A DNA stretch of 64,000 nucleotides from Exiguobacterium sp. s146 (GCF_018618415.1 NZ_JACSMA010000004.1:1-64000), one strand, 5' to 3'. Positions 52,485 through 61,887 are shown, counted from the stretch's first letter. Notes: generated by a model from the sequence alone, not told the origin. Numbers and translations: made by a program.

Positions 52485-53257
52485 TCCGTTCGTTGCGAGG
52501 CGTCTCGTATGAGGTACTCGAGCGCGGCAGCGGTCGACCGGTCTTGTTGTTGCACGGCTTTACCGGAAGCGCGGGATGGCTTTCCCGCTTCCCGGAACTA
52601 CCCGTCCGACTCGTCGCCCCGACACTGCTGCAACACGGCGCCACGGGCCATCAACCGGTCGAACGCGCCAAGATGAGTCAACAGGTAAAAGACTTGTCGG
52701 CGCTCCTCGATACGGACGAAGGTCCGTGGACGGTCGTCGGTTACTCGCTCGGCGGACGCATCGGGATGACACTCGCCGCCTGTGATGATCGCATCGACCA
52801 TTTCATCGGCATCAGCACGACGCCCGGGCTCAGCGCGGCTGAACGGCGACAACGTCGGCTTCAAGACGAACAGCTCGCCGCATTCATCGAGCAAGCAGGG
52901 CTTGAGGCGTTCGTCGACCGGTGGGAACAGCTCCCGCTCTGGCATCAGACCGATGAGATGCGTGCCGTCCTCCGTCCTGAACGACTGGCCCAACATCCGT
53001 CCGCGCTCGCGGACAGCCTCCGCGCCATCGGGACGGGCAGCATGCCGTCGCTCTGGCCGCTACTCGACCGCTTACCGCGCACCGATTTGATTGTCGGGGA
53101 ACATGATCTCAAATTCCAACAGATTGCCCGGAACATGCAGTTGATCCGGCCCGATATTGAAATTCACGAAATTTCGGGCGCTTCTCATGCTCCACATGTC
53201 GAGAATGCCCAACAATTTGGTACAATGATAGAGAAATTGATTTTAGGGGGAATTTAA
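52481..53257 (+). CDS. menH: SHCHC synthase MenH (alpha/beta hydrolase)
   Basis: A 258-residue alpha/beta hydrolase that eliminates pyruvate from the MenD product. Nucleophile S89 is in GYSLGGRIG, the oxyanion region HGFTGS is at 25-30, the acid is in VGEHDLKF and the histidine in SHAPHVEN. The start is GTG overlapping the menD stop; menB begins one base after its own stop. Confidence 0.92.
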   Translation: MIRSLRGVSYEVLERGSGRPVLLLHGFTGSAGWLSRFPELPVRLVAPTLLQHGATGHQPVERAKMSQQVKDLSALLDTDEGPWTVVGYSLGGRIGMTLAACDDRIDHFIGISTTPGLSAAERRQRRLQDEQLAAFIEQAGLEAFVDRWEQLPLWHQTDEMRAVLRPERLAQHPSALADSLRAIGTGSMPSLWPLLDRLPRTDLIVGEHDLKFQQIARNMQLIRPDIEIHEISGASHAPHVENAQQFGTMIEKLILGGI

Positions 53258-54082
53258 ATGGAATCAGTAGCAAACTGGACATCGGTCCGCACGTACGAAG
53301 ATATCAAGTACGAGAAGTGGAACGGCATCGCCAAAATCACCATCAACCGCCCGGAAGTACGGAACGCGTTCCGTCCACTAACGGTCAACGAACTCATCGA
53401 CGCGTTCGCACGCGCCCGTGACGATAAAGAAGTCGGCGTCATCATCTTGACAGGTGAAGGCGATCAAGCCTTCTGCTCAGGCGGCGACCAAAAAGTACGC
53501 GGCCACGGCGGCTACGTCGGTGACGATGACATCCCACGTTTGAACGTCCTTGACCTTCAACGCTTGATTCGTGTCATCCCGAAACCGGTCATCGCCATGG
53601 TAGCCGGTTACGCAATCGGTGGCGGACACGTCTTGCACGTCGTCTGTGACTTGACGATTGCAGCCGACAACGCCCGTTTCGGTCAAACTGGACCAAAAGT
53701 GGGCTCGTTCGATGCCGGTTACGGTTCAGGTTACTTGGCTCGCATCATCGGCCACAAGAAAGCACGCGAAATCTGGTACCTCTGCCGTCAATACGATGCG
53801 CAACAAGCGCTTGATATGGGACTCGTCAACACGGTTGTCCCACTCGAGCAACTAGAAGCCGAGACGATTCAATGGTGCCAAGAGATCTTGCAACACTCGC
53901 CGACGGCCCTTCGCTTCTTGAAAGCAGCGATGAACGCCGACACGGACGGACTTGCAGGTCTGCAACAGCTTGCCGGCGACGCGACGCTCCTCTACTATAC
54001 AACTGACGAAGCGAAAGAAGGACGCGACGCGTTCAAAGAAAAACGCGACCCAGACTTCGGTCAGTTCCCGCGTTTCCCGTAA
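53258..54082 (+). CDS. menB: 1,4-dihydroxy-2-naphthoyl-CoA synthase MenB
   Basis: A 274-residue crotonase-fold enzyme that closes the naphthoate ring. [16 protein letters not shown] (near 71-86), the oxyanion hole [13 protein letters not shown] (near 116) and [18 protein letters not shown] (near 147) are diagnostic. AGGGGG precedes the ATG. A strong terminator follows at 54091, although menE and menC are downstream. Confidence 0.96.
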   Translation: MESVANWTSVRTYEDIKYEKWNGIAKITINRPEVRNAFRPLTVNELIDAFARARDDKEVGVIILTGEGDQAFCSGGDQKVRGHGGYVGDDDIPRLNVLDLQRLIRVIPKPVIAMVAGYAIGGGHVLHVVCDLTIAADNARFGQTGPKVGSFDAGYGSGYLARIIGHKKAREIWYLCRQYDAQQALDMGLVNTVVPLEQLEAETIQWCQEILQHSPTALRFLKAAMNADTDGLAGLQQLAGDATLLYYTTDEAKEGRDAFKEKRDPDFGQFPRFP

Positions 54083-54090
54083 ATCAACAA

Positions 54091-54118
54091 AGAGTAGCGA
54101 CTTCGCTACTCTTTTTTT
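54091..54118 (+). terminator. terminator inside the men operon (menB / menE)
   Basis: AGAGTAGCG / CGCTACTCT with loop ACTT and T7, ending one base before the menE GGAGG. menE has no visible promoter of its own, so this is presumably a partial terminator that lowers menE-menC expression. Confidence 0.82.
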
Positions 54119-54128
54119 GGAGGTTCTG

Positions 54129-55502
54129 ATGATGAATCGTTTTGTGACACAACATCGACGCGACGCCATGGCCCTCGTCACGGCATCCGTCAAGTTGACA
54201 TGGGCCGAATTAAACGCCGAGAGCGCCCGCTTGGCCCACTTCCTCGAACGGGTCGCACCCGCAGCCCGCCATATCGGATTGCGCGCTGCGAACAGCGCGG
54301 ATTACGTCATCGCCGTCTACGCTATCCAGTTGCTTGGGAAAGTACTCGTCCCACTCAACACACGGTTGACGATGAGCGAGCTGGCGGAACAAATCGAGAC
54401 GGCTGATCTCGATGTATTGCTCGTCGATGAACCGATTGAATTGCCGATCGCACAGTTCAAGGTGACGGCACGAGATGAGACGTTACTCGCTACACCGTAT
54501 GAGTGGAAAGATGACGAAGTCATGTCGCTCATGTTCACCTCGGGCACGACCGGACAGGCCAAGGCTGTCAAGCAGACGTTCGGCAATCATATCGCCAGCG
54601 CCGAGGCGGCCAAGATACGCCTCGGCTATGGGACGAGCGATCGGATGCTCATCGTCACGCCGCTCTTTCATATGAGCGGGCTCGCCCAAGTGTATCGGAG
54701 CGCCCGGTTCGGCTCGACCCTTTACGTCGAACCGAAGTTCGATGTCGTCCGGACACTCGAGCTGATTGAGACGGAACGAATCACCCACATCTCGCTTGTC
54801 GCCGTCATGCTGCAGCGTCTCCTTGACGCCGGTCTCTCCCGTCATCAGTTGCGACTCCTGCTCGTCGGCGGCGGTCCCGTGCCACGCCCATTGCTCGAAG
54901 AAGCCGAGCGGCGGCAGTTACCGGTCGCCCAGACGTACGGGATGACGGAGACGTGTTCGCAAGTCGCGACGCTCTTGCCATCCGATGCGCTCGCCCACAT
55001 CGGCTCGAGCGGTCAAGCGATCGCGCCGACGCAAATCCGCATCAATGCGGATGGGGAGATTGAAGTGAACGGACCGACGGTGACCCCTGGTTACTATAAA
55101 CAGCCTGAAGCCGACACCTGGACACCCGACGGCTATTGGCAGACCGGTGACCTCGGCACAATGAAAGACGGGTATTTGTACGTTCATGACCGTCGCAGTG
55201 ATTTGATCATTTCCGGTGGAGAGAACATATATCCAGCCGAAATCGAGAGTGTGTTGTTGCGTTGCTCCGGTATTCAAGACGTCGGGGTCGTCGGCCGTCC
55301 CGATCCGACTTGGGGAGCGGTACCGGTCGCCTTCACCGTCGGCACGTTCAATTTGAATGAAGCGACTCAGCTGTTGCACGACCATCTGGCATCTTATAAA
55401 CACCCGAAGGCATGGATTGCCGTCGACGAGCTGCCTCGTAACGCCAACGGTAAATTGATGCGCCATCGCTTAAAGGAGGCTGACCATGATTCGTCGCGCT
55501 GA
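54129..55502 (+). CDS. menE: o-succinylbenzoate-CoA ligase MenE
   Basis: A 457-residue adenylate-forming enzyme that activates o-succinylbenzoate with ATP and CoA. The P-loop motif is MFTSGTTGQAKAVKQT (near 137-152), followed by AQTYGMTETCS and YWQTGDLGTM, and the C-terminal catalytic lysine is in NANGKLMR. Two adjacent ATGs (54129, 54132) lie 5 and 8 bases after GGAGG; the second has the better spacing. Confidence 0.93.
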   Translation: MMNRFVTQHRRDAMALVTASVKLTWAELNAESARLAHFLERVAPAARHIGLRAANSADYVIAVYAIQLLGKVLVPLNTRLTMSELAEQIETADLDVLLVDEPIELPIAQFKVTARDETLLATPYEWKDDEVMSLMFTSGTTGQAKAVKQTFGNHIASAEAAKIRLGYGTSDRMLIVTPLFHMSGLAQVYRSARFGSTLYVEPKFDVVRTLELIETERITHISLVAVMLQRLLDAGLSRHQLRLLLVGGGPVPRPLLEEAERRQLPVAQTYGMTETCSQVATLLPSDALAHIGSSGQAIAPTQIRINADGEIEVNGPTVTPGYYKQPEADTWTPDGYWQTGDLGTMKDGYLYVHDRRSDLIISGGENIYPAEIESVLLRCSGIQDVGVVGRPDPTWGAVPVAFTVGTFNLNEATQLLHDHLASYKHPKAWIAVDELPRNANGKLMRHRLKEADHDSSR

Positions 55503-56553
55503 ACTGTATATCGTCCCGCTCACGTTCAAACATCCGATTGTCACGGCGCACGCCGTGTTGACGACGAGACGGACGGTCATCCTCCGTCTAGAGACGGTCG
55601 ACGGTGTTGTCGGCTACGGGGAAGGTGTCGCGTTCGAGACACCTTGGTATACGTCCGAGACCGTCCGCTCCGTCATCGATACGTCCGCGTTGATCGTTCA
55701 ACTGTTGAAAGGGATGACGTTGTCTGCTGCCTCGTTTGGCAACCACGTCAGTTCCATCATCGGTCATCCGATGGCGAAAGCAATGTGGGAGAGCGCCCTA
55801 TGGGAAGTGGAAGCGGCTCGTGCGAATCAGACGATCAAACAATTCGTCCAAGCCGGCGACGCCGTAGCCTGCGGCCGGACCATCGGCATTGGTCTGCTCA
55901 GTCAAACGTTAAATGCCATCGAGTCTGCGCTCGCGTCCGGTTTCGACCGCATCAAGTTAAAAGCGTCTCCGCATGAACTGTTGCCAGCGCTCGGCGAGAT
56001 TCGGAGCAATTTTCCGGACGCCCCGCTCATGATTGATTTGAACGGGAGCGGCTCCGAGCAACCACTCGATTGGTTCGAGGCGTTAGATGCCTATCGTCTC
56101 TTGATGATTGAGCAACCTTATCCGAGCACACACTGGGTCGAGACAGCGGATTTACAGGCCCGCCTCACCACACCGCTTTGTCTCGATGAATCGATCAGTT
56201 CGGCGCAGGACGTGGCGACGATGCGTCGGCTCCAAGCCGGTCGCATCGTCAATATCAAACCGGCCCGGGTCGGTGGTCTGACCGAAGCGCTCGCGATTCG
56301 CGATAGCGGCACGCCCTACTGGGTCGGCGGTATGTATGAGTCTTCAATCGGCCGGTATCATACGCTCTTATTCGCCTCTTTGAGCGGAGCCGCCTACCCC
56401 GCCGATATGGCCGGGACGAGCGCTTATTTCGAGACGGATTTGCTCGATACCCCGCTCGAGGTCGAGAATGGACAACTCGCCATCCCAGACAGTGTCACAC
56501 CGGATTGGGAGACGATTCGACGGTTGAGCGAACAGACGATTCGACTGATATAA
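55486..56553 (+). CDS. menC: o-succinylbenzoate synthase MenC
   Basis: A 355-residue enolase-superfamily dehydratase. The general acid/base lysine is in IKLKAS (near 160), metal ligands are in LMIDLNGS, MIEQPYP and CLDESIS (D, E, D), and the second lysine is in NIKPARVGG. The MLE-like N-terminal cap is present. It overlaps menE by 17 bases, with AAAGGAGG before the ATG. Confidence 0.94.
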   Translation: MIRRAELYIVPLTFKHPIVTAHAVLTTRRTVILRLETVDGVVGYGEGVAFETPWYTSETVRSVIDTSALIVQLLKGMTLSAASFGNHVSSIIGHPMAKAMWESALWEVEAARANQTIKQFVQAGDAVACGRTIGIGLLSQTLNAIESALASGFDRIKLKASPHELLPALGEIRSNFPDAPLMIDLNGSGSEQPLDWFEALDAYRLLMIEQPYPSTHWVETADLQARLTTPLCLDESISSAQDVATMRRLQAGRIVNIKPARVGGLTEALAIRDSGTPYWVGGMYESSIGRYHTLLFASLSGAAYPADMAGTSAYFETDLLDTPLEVENGQLAIPDSVTPDWETIRRLSEQTIRLI

Positions 56554-56554
56554 G

Positions 56555-56585
56555 AAAGCACCAGACCGCGGTCTGGTGCTTTTTC
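56555..56585. terminator. bidirectional terminator, menC / map
   Basis: AAAGCACCAGACCG with its complement and T5, between convergent genes. Confidence 0.9.
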
Positions 56586-56586
56586 G

Positions 56587-57336
56587 TTAACGGAACGAGC
56601 CCGTCAATACTTCATAGCCGTCTTTCGTGACGACGACCGTGTGCTCGAACTGGGAGACGAGGCTGTTGTTCGGGGTGAACAACGACCAGCCGTCCTCTTC
56701 CGATTGATAGACGATTTCATCTTTTGTCGAGATGAACGTCTCGACGGCGATGACCTGTCCTTCTTTCAAGATGTCGTTCTCTTCACGGCTATAGTAGTTC
56801 GAGATCGTCTCAGGTTCCCCATGAAGAGTGCGCCCGAGTCCATGGCCTGCCAAGTTACGGATGACCGTGAAGCCGTTCTTCCGGGCGTCGGCATAAATCG
56901 CCTTCCCGATTTGGTTGACCTTGACGCCGGCCTTCACTTTACTGAGACCCGCTTCGAGCGACGTTAAGGACACTTCGACCAACCGTTCATGCGTAGGCGA
57001 TTTCGGCATGCCCGCGATGACCGTACGCCCTGTGTCGGCATAATAACCGTCCTTCACGGCCGATACGTCGACGTTGACCACGTCCCCGTCTTTGATGACG
57101 AGGTCACCCGGAATCCCGTGGGCGGCGACGTCGTTGATGGAGATGCACGTGTACCCTGGGAACTCATACATCGTAATCGGAGCCGAGGCGGCCCCTTCCG
57201 CTTCCAAAATACGCTGGCCAATCTCATCCAACTGTTTCGTCGTCATGCCCGGTTTGACCGCTTTCGCCATCTCATCACGCGCCAAGGCGACGATTCGCCC
57301 AATCTCACGCAATGCATCGTAATCATAATCTAACAT
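56587..57336 (-). CDS. map: methionine aminopeptidase, type I
   Basis: A 249-residue type-I enzyme removing the initiator methionine. The five metal ligands D90, D101, H165, E199 and E231 are all present, as is substrate-contact H73. The context (not beside secY/adk in a ribosomal operon) and the length match Bacillus YflG, a second MetAP; a main copy probably lies elsewhere (inference). GAGAGGG precedes the ATG. It follows the EAL-like gene by 12 bases. Confidence 0.93.
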   Translation of the reverse strand: MLDYDYDALREIGRIVALARDEMAKAVKPGMTTKQLDEIGQRILEAEGAASAPITMYEFPGYTCISINDVAAHGIPGDLVIKDGDVVNVDVSAVKDGYYADTGRTVIAGMPKSPTHERLVEVSLTSLEAGLSKVKAGVKVNQIGKAIYADARKNGFTVIRNLAGHGLGRTLHGEPETISNYYSREENDILKEGQVIAVETFISTKDEIVYQSEEDGWSLFTPNNSLVSQFEHTVVVTKDGYEVLTGSFR

Positions 57337-57348
57337 TCGTTTTCCCTC

Positions 57349-58533
57349 TCAATCTAATAATCGATTTTGATATAAGAACTCTTCAGATAAATCCGCAAAC
57401 AAGAACATGCCGTCCGGTAACGGATAACTGAACGTCCGCGTCACTTCGTTCGAGCTGAAGTCACGATAGTCCTCGGACAAGTAGCCTCGTCCGCGCACGT
57501 CCATCGCAGCCATCGTTTGGATGAAATACGGCCGGAAACTCCAGTTATAGCCGCGATACGTATTGTCGACCGTCCAATTCGACTGCGTCTGATATACGTT
57601 CGCGCTCGTCTGGAACCCGGTTTGGTCCGTCAAATAGTACCGGACGAACGTCCCTTCGAGTTTCGGTGCGATGTGGAGCAACCACTCATCTTTTTTATCG
57701 CGTGACCATTTCCCGCTGTGGACGAAGTCGTGAATTTGTTTATGAAGTTCAAACTCGAGCTCATACAATCGCTTCAACCGCTCTTGGTCGTGCAAGAAGA
57801 ACAATGGCACTTCTTGCGTCAAGACGCTCATGCCTTTCGCTTCGCGCGACGGCGTCGTGTCATGTTGACCGAGGAGCCCACCCATATAGTAACGTCCGCC
57901 GTGACGCCACGCATAACGCAACTGTCCGAGGTGATCAATCGATTTATATAAGAGCGGAGCCCCGAGACGGGAAGCGATATACTCCATCGTCTGCAGCATT
58001 TGCGGGTACGTGACCGATAACGTCTTCTTCTCGACCATCGTCGCCAAATCGACGAGCAGCATCTCAGGCGCCACCGTCATGATATCTTCGATGCTCGTCG
58101 ATTCGGCGAAGTCGAGCGCAACTTTGACACCGGACGAACGGTAATATTGGACGACGCGTGATAAACGTGACACGTCGACGAGATCCGTCCCCTGAAGCGT
58201 CACATAAATGCGATGGAGCGGGAAGTTCAATTCTCGCAACGGGGCCAAAAACGCCTCCCCGCCCTGGTCGAGAATCCATTCCGAACGACATCGGAACGTG
58301 ACGAATTGGGTTTCGTCCCGCAACTGTTCGGCCGCCAGACGCTCCATGCGTTTGGCGATGTCGAGCTGGTACTCGAGCGGAACGTCATCGTCATAAAAGA
58401 AAGAAGTGAGCGACTCGCCCCTAAACTGTCCATGAACCATATACCCTTCTACTTGAAAGGTAGCAGCCCCGAGAATCGGTTCAAATGTCACTTCGACTTC
58501 CTCTGGGTTCATCATCACATCCACTGCATCCAC
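57349..58533 (-). CDS. degenerate EAL-domain protein, YkuI-like
   Basis: A 394-residue protein with an N-terminal EAL-type barrel (about 1-235) and a C-terminal PAS/Cache-like domain (about 265-394), the layout of Bacillus YkuI. The catalytic signature is lost: EGYMV stands where EAL is expected, VALDFAES where DDFG(T) is expected, and the later glutamate is not seen. It should not hydrolyse cyclic-di-GMP but might bind it. The start is GTG 58533 eight bases after GAGG of a 9-base perfect site, GAGGTGATC; an in-frame GTG ten codons earlier has no site. Confidence 0.8.
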   Translation of the reverse strand: MDAVDVMMNPEEVEVTFEPILGAATFQVEGYMVHGQFRGESLTSFFYDDDVPLEYQLDIAKRMERLAAEQLRDETQFVTFRCRSEWILDQGGEAFLAPLRELNFPLHRIYVTLQGTDLVDVSRLSRVVQYYRSSGVKVALDFAESTSIEDIMTVAPEMLLVDLATMVEKKTLSVTYPQMLQTMEYIASRLGAPLLYKSIDHLGQLRYAWRHGGRYYMGGLLGQHDTTPSREAKGMSVLTQEVPLFFLHDQERLKRLYELEFELHKQIHDFVHSGKWSRDKKDEWLLHIAPKLEGTFVRYYLTDQTGFQTSANVYQTQSNWTVDNTYRGYNWSFRPYFIQTMAAMDVRGRGYLSEDYRDFSSNEVTRTFSYPLPDGMFLFADLSEEFLYQNRLLD

Positions 58534-58565
58534 CTTGATCACCTCGTCTTTTTTTCTAAACACGA

Positions 58566-58590
58566 AAGCGAGCTGGGTTCAGCTCGCTCG
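58566..58590 (-). terminator. possible weak terminator after ytpI
   Basis: AGCGAGCT / AGCTCGCT with loop GGGTTC, followed on the minus strand by TTCGTGTTT. The T run is poor and the stop codon of ytpI lies in the stem-loop, so readthrough to the next gene is likely. Confidence 0.5.
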
Positions 58591-58830
58591 TGTATGCACA
58601 TACATATAGGCACCGAAACAAGCAATGAAATATACGATACTCATCACACCGTACCCGATTCCCATTTTCCCGCCGACGCCGATGGCCATCACCAGCCAAA
58701 TCATCGCGCCGAACAAGAGCGTGGCGACCGGGATATATCGGAAATTCGGACGCTCGGTCCGCGTTATAATCGGTTTCAAAGCCAGGACGCACGCCAATAG
58801 TATGACGAGACCAAAACCTAGTTCAATCAT
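58579..58830 (-). CDS. ytpI: YtpI-like small membrane protein
   Basis: An 83-residue protein with three membrane helices (about 3-19, 34-54 and 57-77), matching the YtpI family of Bacillales; function unknown. ATG 58830 is chosen because GAGGTG lies seven bases upstream. Confidence 0.72.
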   Translation of the reverse strand: MIELGFGLVILLACVLALKPIITRTERPNFRYIPVATLLFGAMIWLVMAIGVGGKMGIGYGVMSIVYFIACFGAYMYVHTRAS

Positions 58831-58881
58831 CCGTTGACACCTCATTTTTCTGTCTCTACTCGTTTAGTGTAGCATGACACC

Positions 58882-58921
58882 AAAAAAAAAACCGCAAATC
58901 CACTTAGGGAGATGCGGTTTT
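58882..58921 (-). terminator. terminator of cshA
   Basis: The minus strand has AAAACCGCA / TGCGGTTTT and then T6 more, directly after the stop codon at 58932. Confidence 0.88.
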
Positions 58922-58931
58922 GGGTTATTGA

Positions 58932-60434
58932 TTAGTCACGCGGACGGCGTGGGCCACGGTCGTCCGAACGACGACGGTCGTCTCCACCCGTACGTTTGCC
59001 ACGGTATCCACCGCCACCACCGCTGCGTCCACCACGATCGCCACCACGACGGTCTCCACCGCCACGGTTGCCACGGTATCCACCACGGTCGTTGCGTCCA
59101 CCTTGACGTTTAACGCGAACTGGTTCTGCATACGAGATTTCAACCGGAGTTGAATCTGGCTCTTTCGTCAATCCACGAAGGGCTGCCGCAAGAATTTCAA
59201 CTGCTTCGTACTCTTCAAGAAGCTCCGTCGCAAGTTGCGTGTAAGCTTTGAAGTCGCCCGCTTGAACGCGCTCAATCAATTCTTCAGCTGCTTGCTTTTG
59301 GTTACCTTCAAGCACTTCTGCGATTGTCGGAACGTGACGACGGTTCATCTTCTTGTTCGTTACACGTTCGATTGCTTTGACTTGACCGAATTCACGTGGC
59401 GTGATGAACGTAAGGGCTGTACCTGTTTTACCAGCACGGCCTGTACGTCCGATACGGTGTACGTAGCTTTCTGGATCTTGTGGAACATCAAAGTTGTAAA
59501 CGTGTGTAACGCCTGAGATATCAAGACCACGTGCCGCAACGTCTGTCGCGACCAAGATGTCGATCGTGCCGTTTTTGAAACGACGGATGACTTGGTCACG
59601 TTTTGATTGCGTCAAGTCACCATGAAGACCATCAGCTGTGTAACCACGCTTGATGAGTGCTTCTGTCACTTCGTCAACACGCTTCTTCGTACGAGCGAAG
59701 ATGATGCTGAGTTCTGGTGAGTCGATGTCGATCAAACGGCAAAGCGTGTCGAATTTTTGGCCTTCGCGCAATTCGAGGAATTGTTGGTTGATGTTTTCAA
59801 CTGTCATTTCCTTCGCTTTGACTTTAATGATTGTCGGCGACTTCATGAAGCGCTCAGCAATCTTCTTGATTTGTGGTGGCATTGTTGCAGAGAAGAGAAG
59901 TGTTTGACGTTCAGCCGGAAGGCCTTTCAAAATCATCTCGATATCTTCAACGAAGCCCATGTTGAGCATTTCATCTGCCTCATCCAAGATCACCGTTTGG
60001 ATCTCGTCGAGTTTAATCGTCTTGCGCTTCATGTGGTCCATAAGACGTCCTGGTGTTGCGACGACGATTTGTGGGTTCTTTTTCAAACCACGAATTTGGC
60101 GGTCGATTTGTTGGCCACCGTATACTGGAAGTGCGTAAACGCGCTTCGTTTCACCAATTTTATTCAATTCTTCTGCAACTTGAATCGCAAGTTCACGTGT
60201 CGGTGCAAGAACAAGTGCTTGGACTTGACGTGCCTTTGTATCGATTCGCTCAATTGTCGGAATACCGAAAGCTGCTGTTTTCCCTGTACCTGTTTGTGCT
60301 TGACCTAATACGTCCACTCCTGTGAGTGCGACAGGAATTGTCTCAGCTTGGATCGGTGTCGCTTCTTCGAAGCCCATCTTGAGTACACCTTTTACTAATA
60401 CTTCACTTAACTGTAAATCTTGGAATTTTGTCAA
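58932..60434 (-). CDS. cshA: DEAD-box ATP-dependent RNA helicase CshA
   Basis: A 500-residue RNA helicase of the CshA type, acting in RNA decay, ribosome assembly and cold growth. It has the Q motif (near 22-30), Walker A AQTGTGKT (46-53), DEAD at 151-154, SAT, and [10 protein letters not shown]. The last 55 residues are an RGG/RGD-rich basic tail ([16 protein letters not shown]), expected to bind RNA. I start at TTG 60434, eight bases after AAAGGAG, giving [10 protein letters not shown] as in family members; an ATG seven codons earlier overlaps that site. The leader holds a terminator-like hairpin. Confidence 0.93.
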   Translation of the reverse strand: MTKFQDLQLSEVLVKGVLKMGFEEATPIQAETIPVALTGVDVLGQAQTGTGKTAAFGIPTIERIDTKARQVQALVLAPTRELAIQVAEELNKIGETKRVYALPVYGGQQIDRQIRGLKKNPQIVVATPGRLMDHMKRKTIKLDEIQTVILDEADEMLNMGFVEDIEMILKGLPAERQTLLFSATMPPQIKKIAERFMKSPTIIKVKAKEMTVENINQQFLELREGQKFDTLCRLIDIDSPELSIIFARTKKRVDEVTEALIKRGYTADGLHGDLTQSKRDQVIRRFKNGTIDILVATDVAARGLDISGVTHVYNFDVPQDPESYVHRIGRTGRAGKTGTALTFITPREFGQVKAIERVTNKKMNRRHVPTIAEVLEGNQKQAAEELIERVQAGDFKAYTQLATELLEEYEAVEILAAALRGLTKEPDSTPVEISYAEPVRVKRQGGRNDRGGYRGNRGGGDRRGGDRGGRSGGGGGYRGKRTGGDDRRRSDDRGPRRPRD

Positions 60435-60457
60435 ATTATATTCTCCTTTTTTCATAC

Positions 60458-60493
60458 AAAAAACGTCTGAGGTTTTGTTCTACAGACGTTTTT
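60458..60493 (-). terminator. terminator-like hairpin in the cshA leader
   Basis: The minus strand has AAAAACGTCTG / CAGACGTTTTT with a 13-base loop and T6, ending only 23 bases before the cshA start, so no promoter fits between. It either ends cvfB transcripts, attenuates cshA, or both. Confidence 0.78.
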
Positions 60494-60522
60494 CCAATGT
60501 TTCCTCGTAGTCAACTTTACTA

Positions 60523-60551
60523 ACTATAACGTATTCGTTTCTAAAATGAAA
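60523..60551 (-). promoter_or_regulatory. candidate cshA promoter
   Basis: On the minus strand TTTCAT (60546-60551), 17 bases, TATAGT (60523-60528). The -10 is good, the -35 weak. It places the hairpin at 60458-60493 inside the cshA leader. Confidence 0.45.
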
Positions 60552-60597
60552 GAAATACATTCTAAAACTTTTCATACCCACCTGGACATGAGTTATC

Positions 60598-61449
60598 TTA
60601 TTTCAATTTATAACCGTTGTCGAGTTTTTCAACTTGCTTTTCTTTCAGCAGTTTCCCAAGCGCCCGTTTGAACGCCGCTTTGCTCATCCCGAACTCCCGG
60701 TCGATGACGTCAGGTGCTGTCTTGTCACCATACGGCATCTGGCCACCACGCTCTTCAATGTAAGCACGAATGCTTTCAGAATCCGGGTCGATTGCCTCAT
60801 ATGCCCGAGGTTTCATCGAGACGAGTACCGTCCCATCTTGCTTCACTTGTGTCACCCGTACGTTCAATTGCTCACCGAGACGGGGCCAACGTGTCATCTC
60901 TGCTTCATGTAAGAAACCGAGCGACTCGTTCTCGACCCAGACGTTCACACCGACGTCGCGTCGATTGACGACGATCGCCTGCACATCTTGGTTGCCCCAC
61001 TCTTCTTTGGCGGGACGCGCCAATAAGTTTAAGTACGCGTAATGCGCCGGTTCGCCGAGCAGACGGCTCTTTTGATCATACTTGAGACGAATGCACAGCT
61101 TGTCTCCTTCTTTCGGCCAATACGACCGGTTCTCAGGAAGATCATCTAATGAGACGAGCACGTCTTTTTGAATCCCGATATTGACGAACACACCCGTGTT
61201 ATACCGGACCCCGGTCACTTCATACCACTCATAGTCATCGAACGTGACGCTAGGAATCGTCATCGTCGAAGCGAGACGCCCTTCCGAGTCGTGATAAAGG
61301 AAGACACGTACCGTCTGCCCGACCTCGACCTCTTCTGTTTGTTCTTTTCGATGAAGGAGTACCTCTTCGCGACCGTTTCCGATAAACACTCCAAAATCCG
61401 CTGAACGTTCCGCTACCAAGTCTACTACTTCGCCTGCACGTAATGCCAT
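60598..61449 (-). CDS. cvfB: S1-domain RNA-binding protein CvfB
   Basis: A 283-residue CvfB/YitL protein made of tandem S1-like RNA-binding barrels (about 1-65, 66-135 and 140-215; GVFVNIGIQKDVLVSLDDLP, DVGVNVWVENESLGFLHEAE) and a C-terminal winged helix (DREFGMSKAAFKRALGKLLK). In Staphylococcus it tunes virulence-gene RNA. ATG 61449 is preferred, with AAGGATG upstream and family-like start MALRAGEV. It lies upstream of cshA on the same strand. Confidence 0.88.
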   Translation of the reverse strand: MALRAGEVVDLVAERSADFGVFIGNGREEVLLHRKEQTEEVEVGQTVRVFLYHDSEGRLASTMTIPSVTFDDYEWYEVTGVRYNTGVFVNIGIQKDVLVSLDDLPENRSYWPKEGDKLCIRLKYDQKSRLLGEPAHYAYLNLLARPAKEEWGNQDVQAIVVNRRDVGVNVWVENESLGFLHEAEMTRWPRLGEQLNVRVTQVKQDGTVLVSMKPRAYEAIDPDSESIRAYIEERGGQMPYGDKTAPDVIDREFGMSKAAFKRALGKLLKEKQVEKLDNGYKLK

Positions 61450-61665
61450 ACACTCCACATCCTTTTTCATCTATTACTGTCAATATACCTACCTACACAC
61501 GTTCCTAATCATATCACGTTCGATTTCACTGCCCCGTTCATTTGTGTCTAAATTGTGAACGAGAGCAGGATACTCATATGACCGGTTGACGAGGATTCTA
61601 ACGTTCTTATTTCAAATTTTGTGACAATTTTGTGAACGTGCATTTTCCATCTAGTATCCACATTT

Positions 61666-61679
61666 TGAAAACGTTATTA
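61666..61679. promoter_or_regulatory. candidate CcpA (cre) site
   Basis: TGAAAACGTTATTA matches the cre consensus TGWNANCGNTNNCA at all fixed positions but one; it lies 58 bases before a 49-codon gene. The rest of the 61450-61737 gap is A/T-rich with no gene that I can see. Confidence 0.4.
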
Positions 61680-61737
61680 TTAAGGAAGTGTTGTTTAACG
61701 AATTAGGTTTCAGCCATGGCCGAACGGGGGATAATAA

Positions 61738-61887
61738 ATGTTTGATGTTCAATCTCGATCATTTGCGAAGCGCTTTATGAAAGGCTTATTGATCGCTTTC
61801 TTCGCGCTACTCGCTTCACTTAGCTTCATTTTCTCAAACGGCGTCGATACAAACGTATCATCATCCGTCACAATGGTCCAAGAGTAA
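61738..61887 (+). CDS. 49-residue single-helix membrane protein
   Basis: A very small protein with a basic start (MFDVQSRSFAKRFMKG), one hydrophobic helix (about 17-32, LLIAFFALLASLSFIF) and a short polar tail of about 17 residues, which looks like a signal anchor with the tail outside. A G5 ribosome-binding site lies eight bases before the ATG, and an intrinsic terminator starts at the stop codon, which supports a real transcription unit. I do not recognise a family. Confidence 0.65.
   Translation: MFDVQSRSFAKRFMKGLLIAFFALLASLSFIFSNGVDTNVSSSVTMVQE

Noticed and set aside
58925-59143. Repetitive Val/Ala/Thr-rich frame at the 3' end of cshA
   Set aside because: It is another frame of the RGG-repeat-coding DNA of cshA; the low complexity comes from the repeats.
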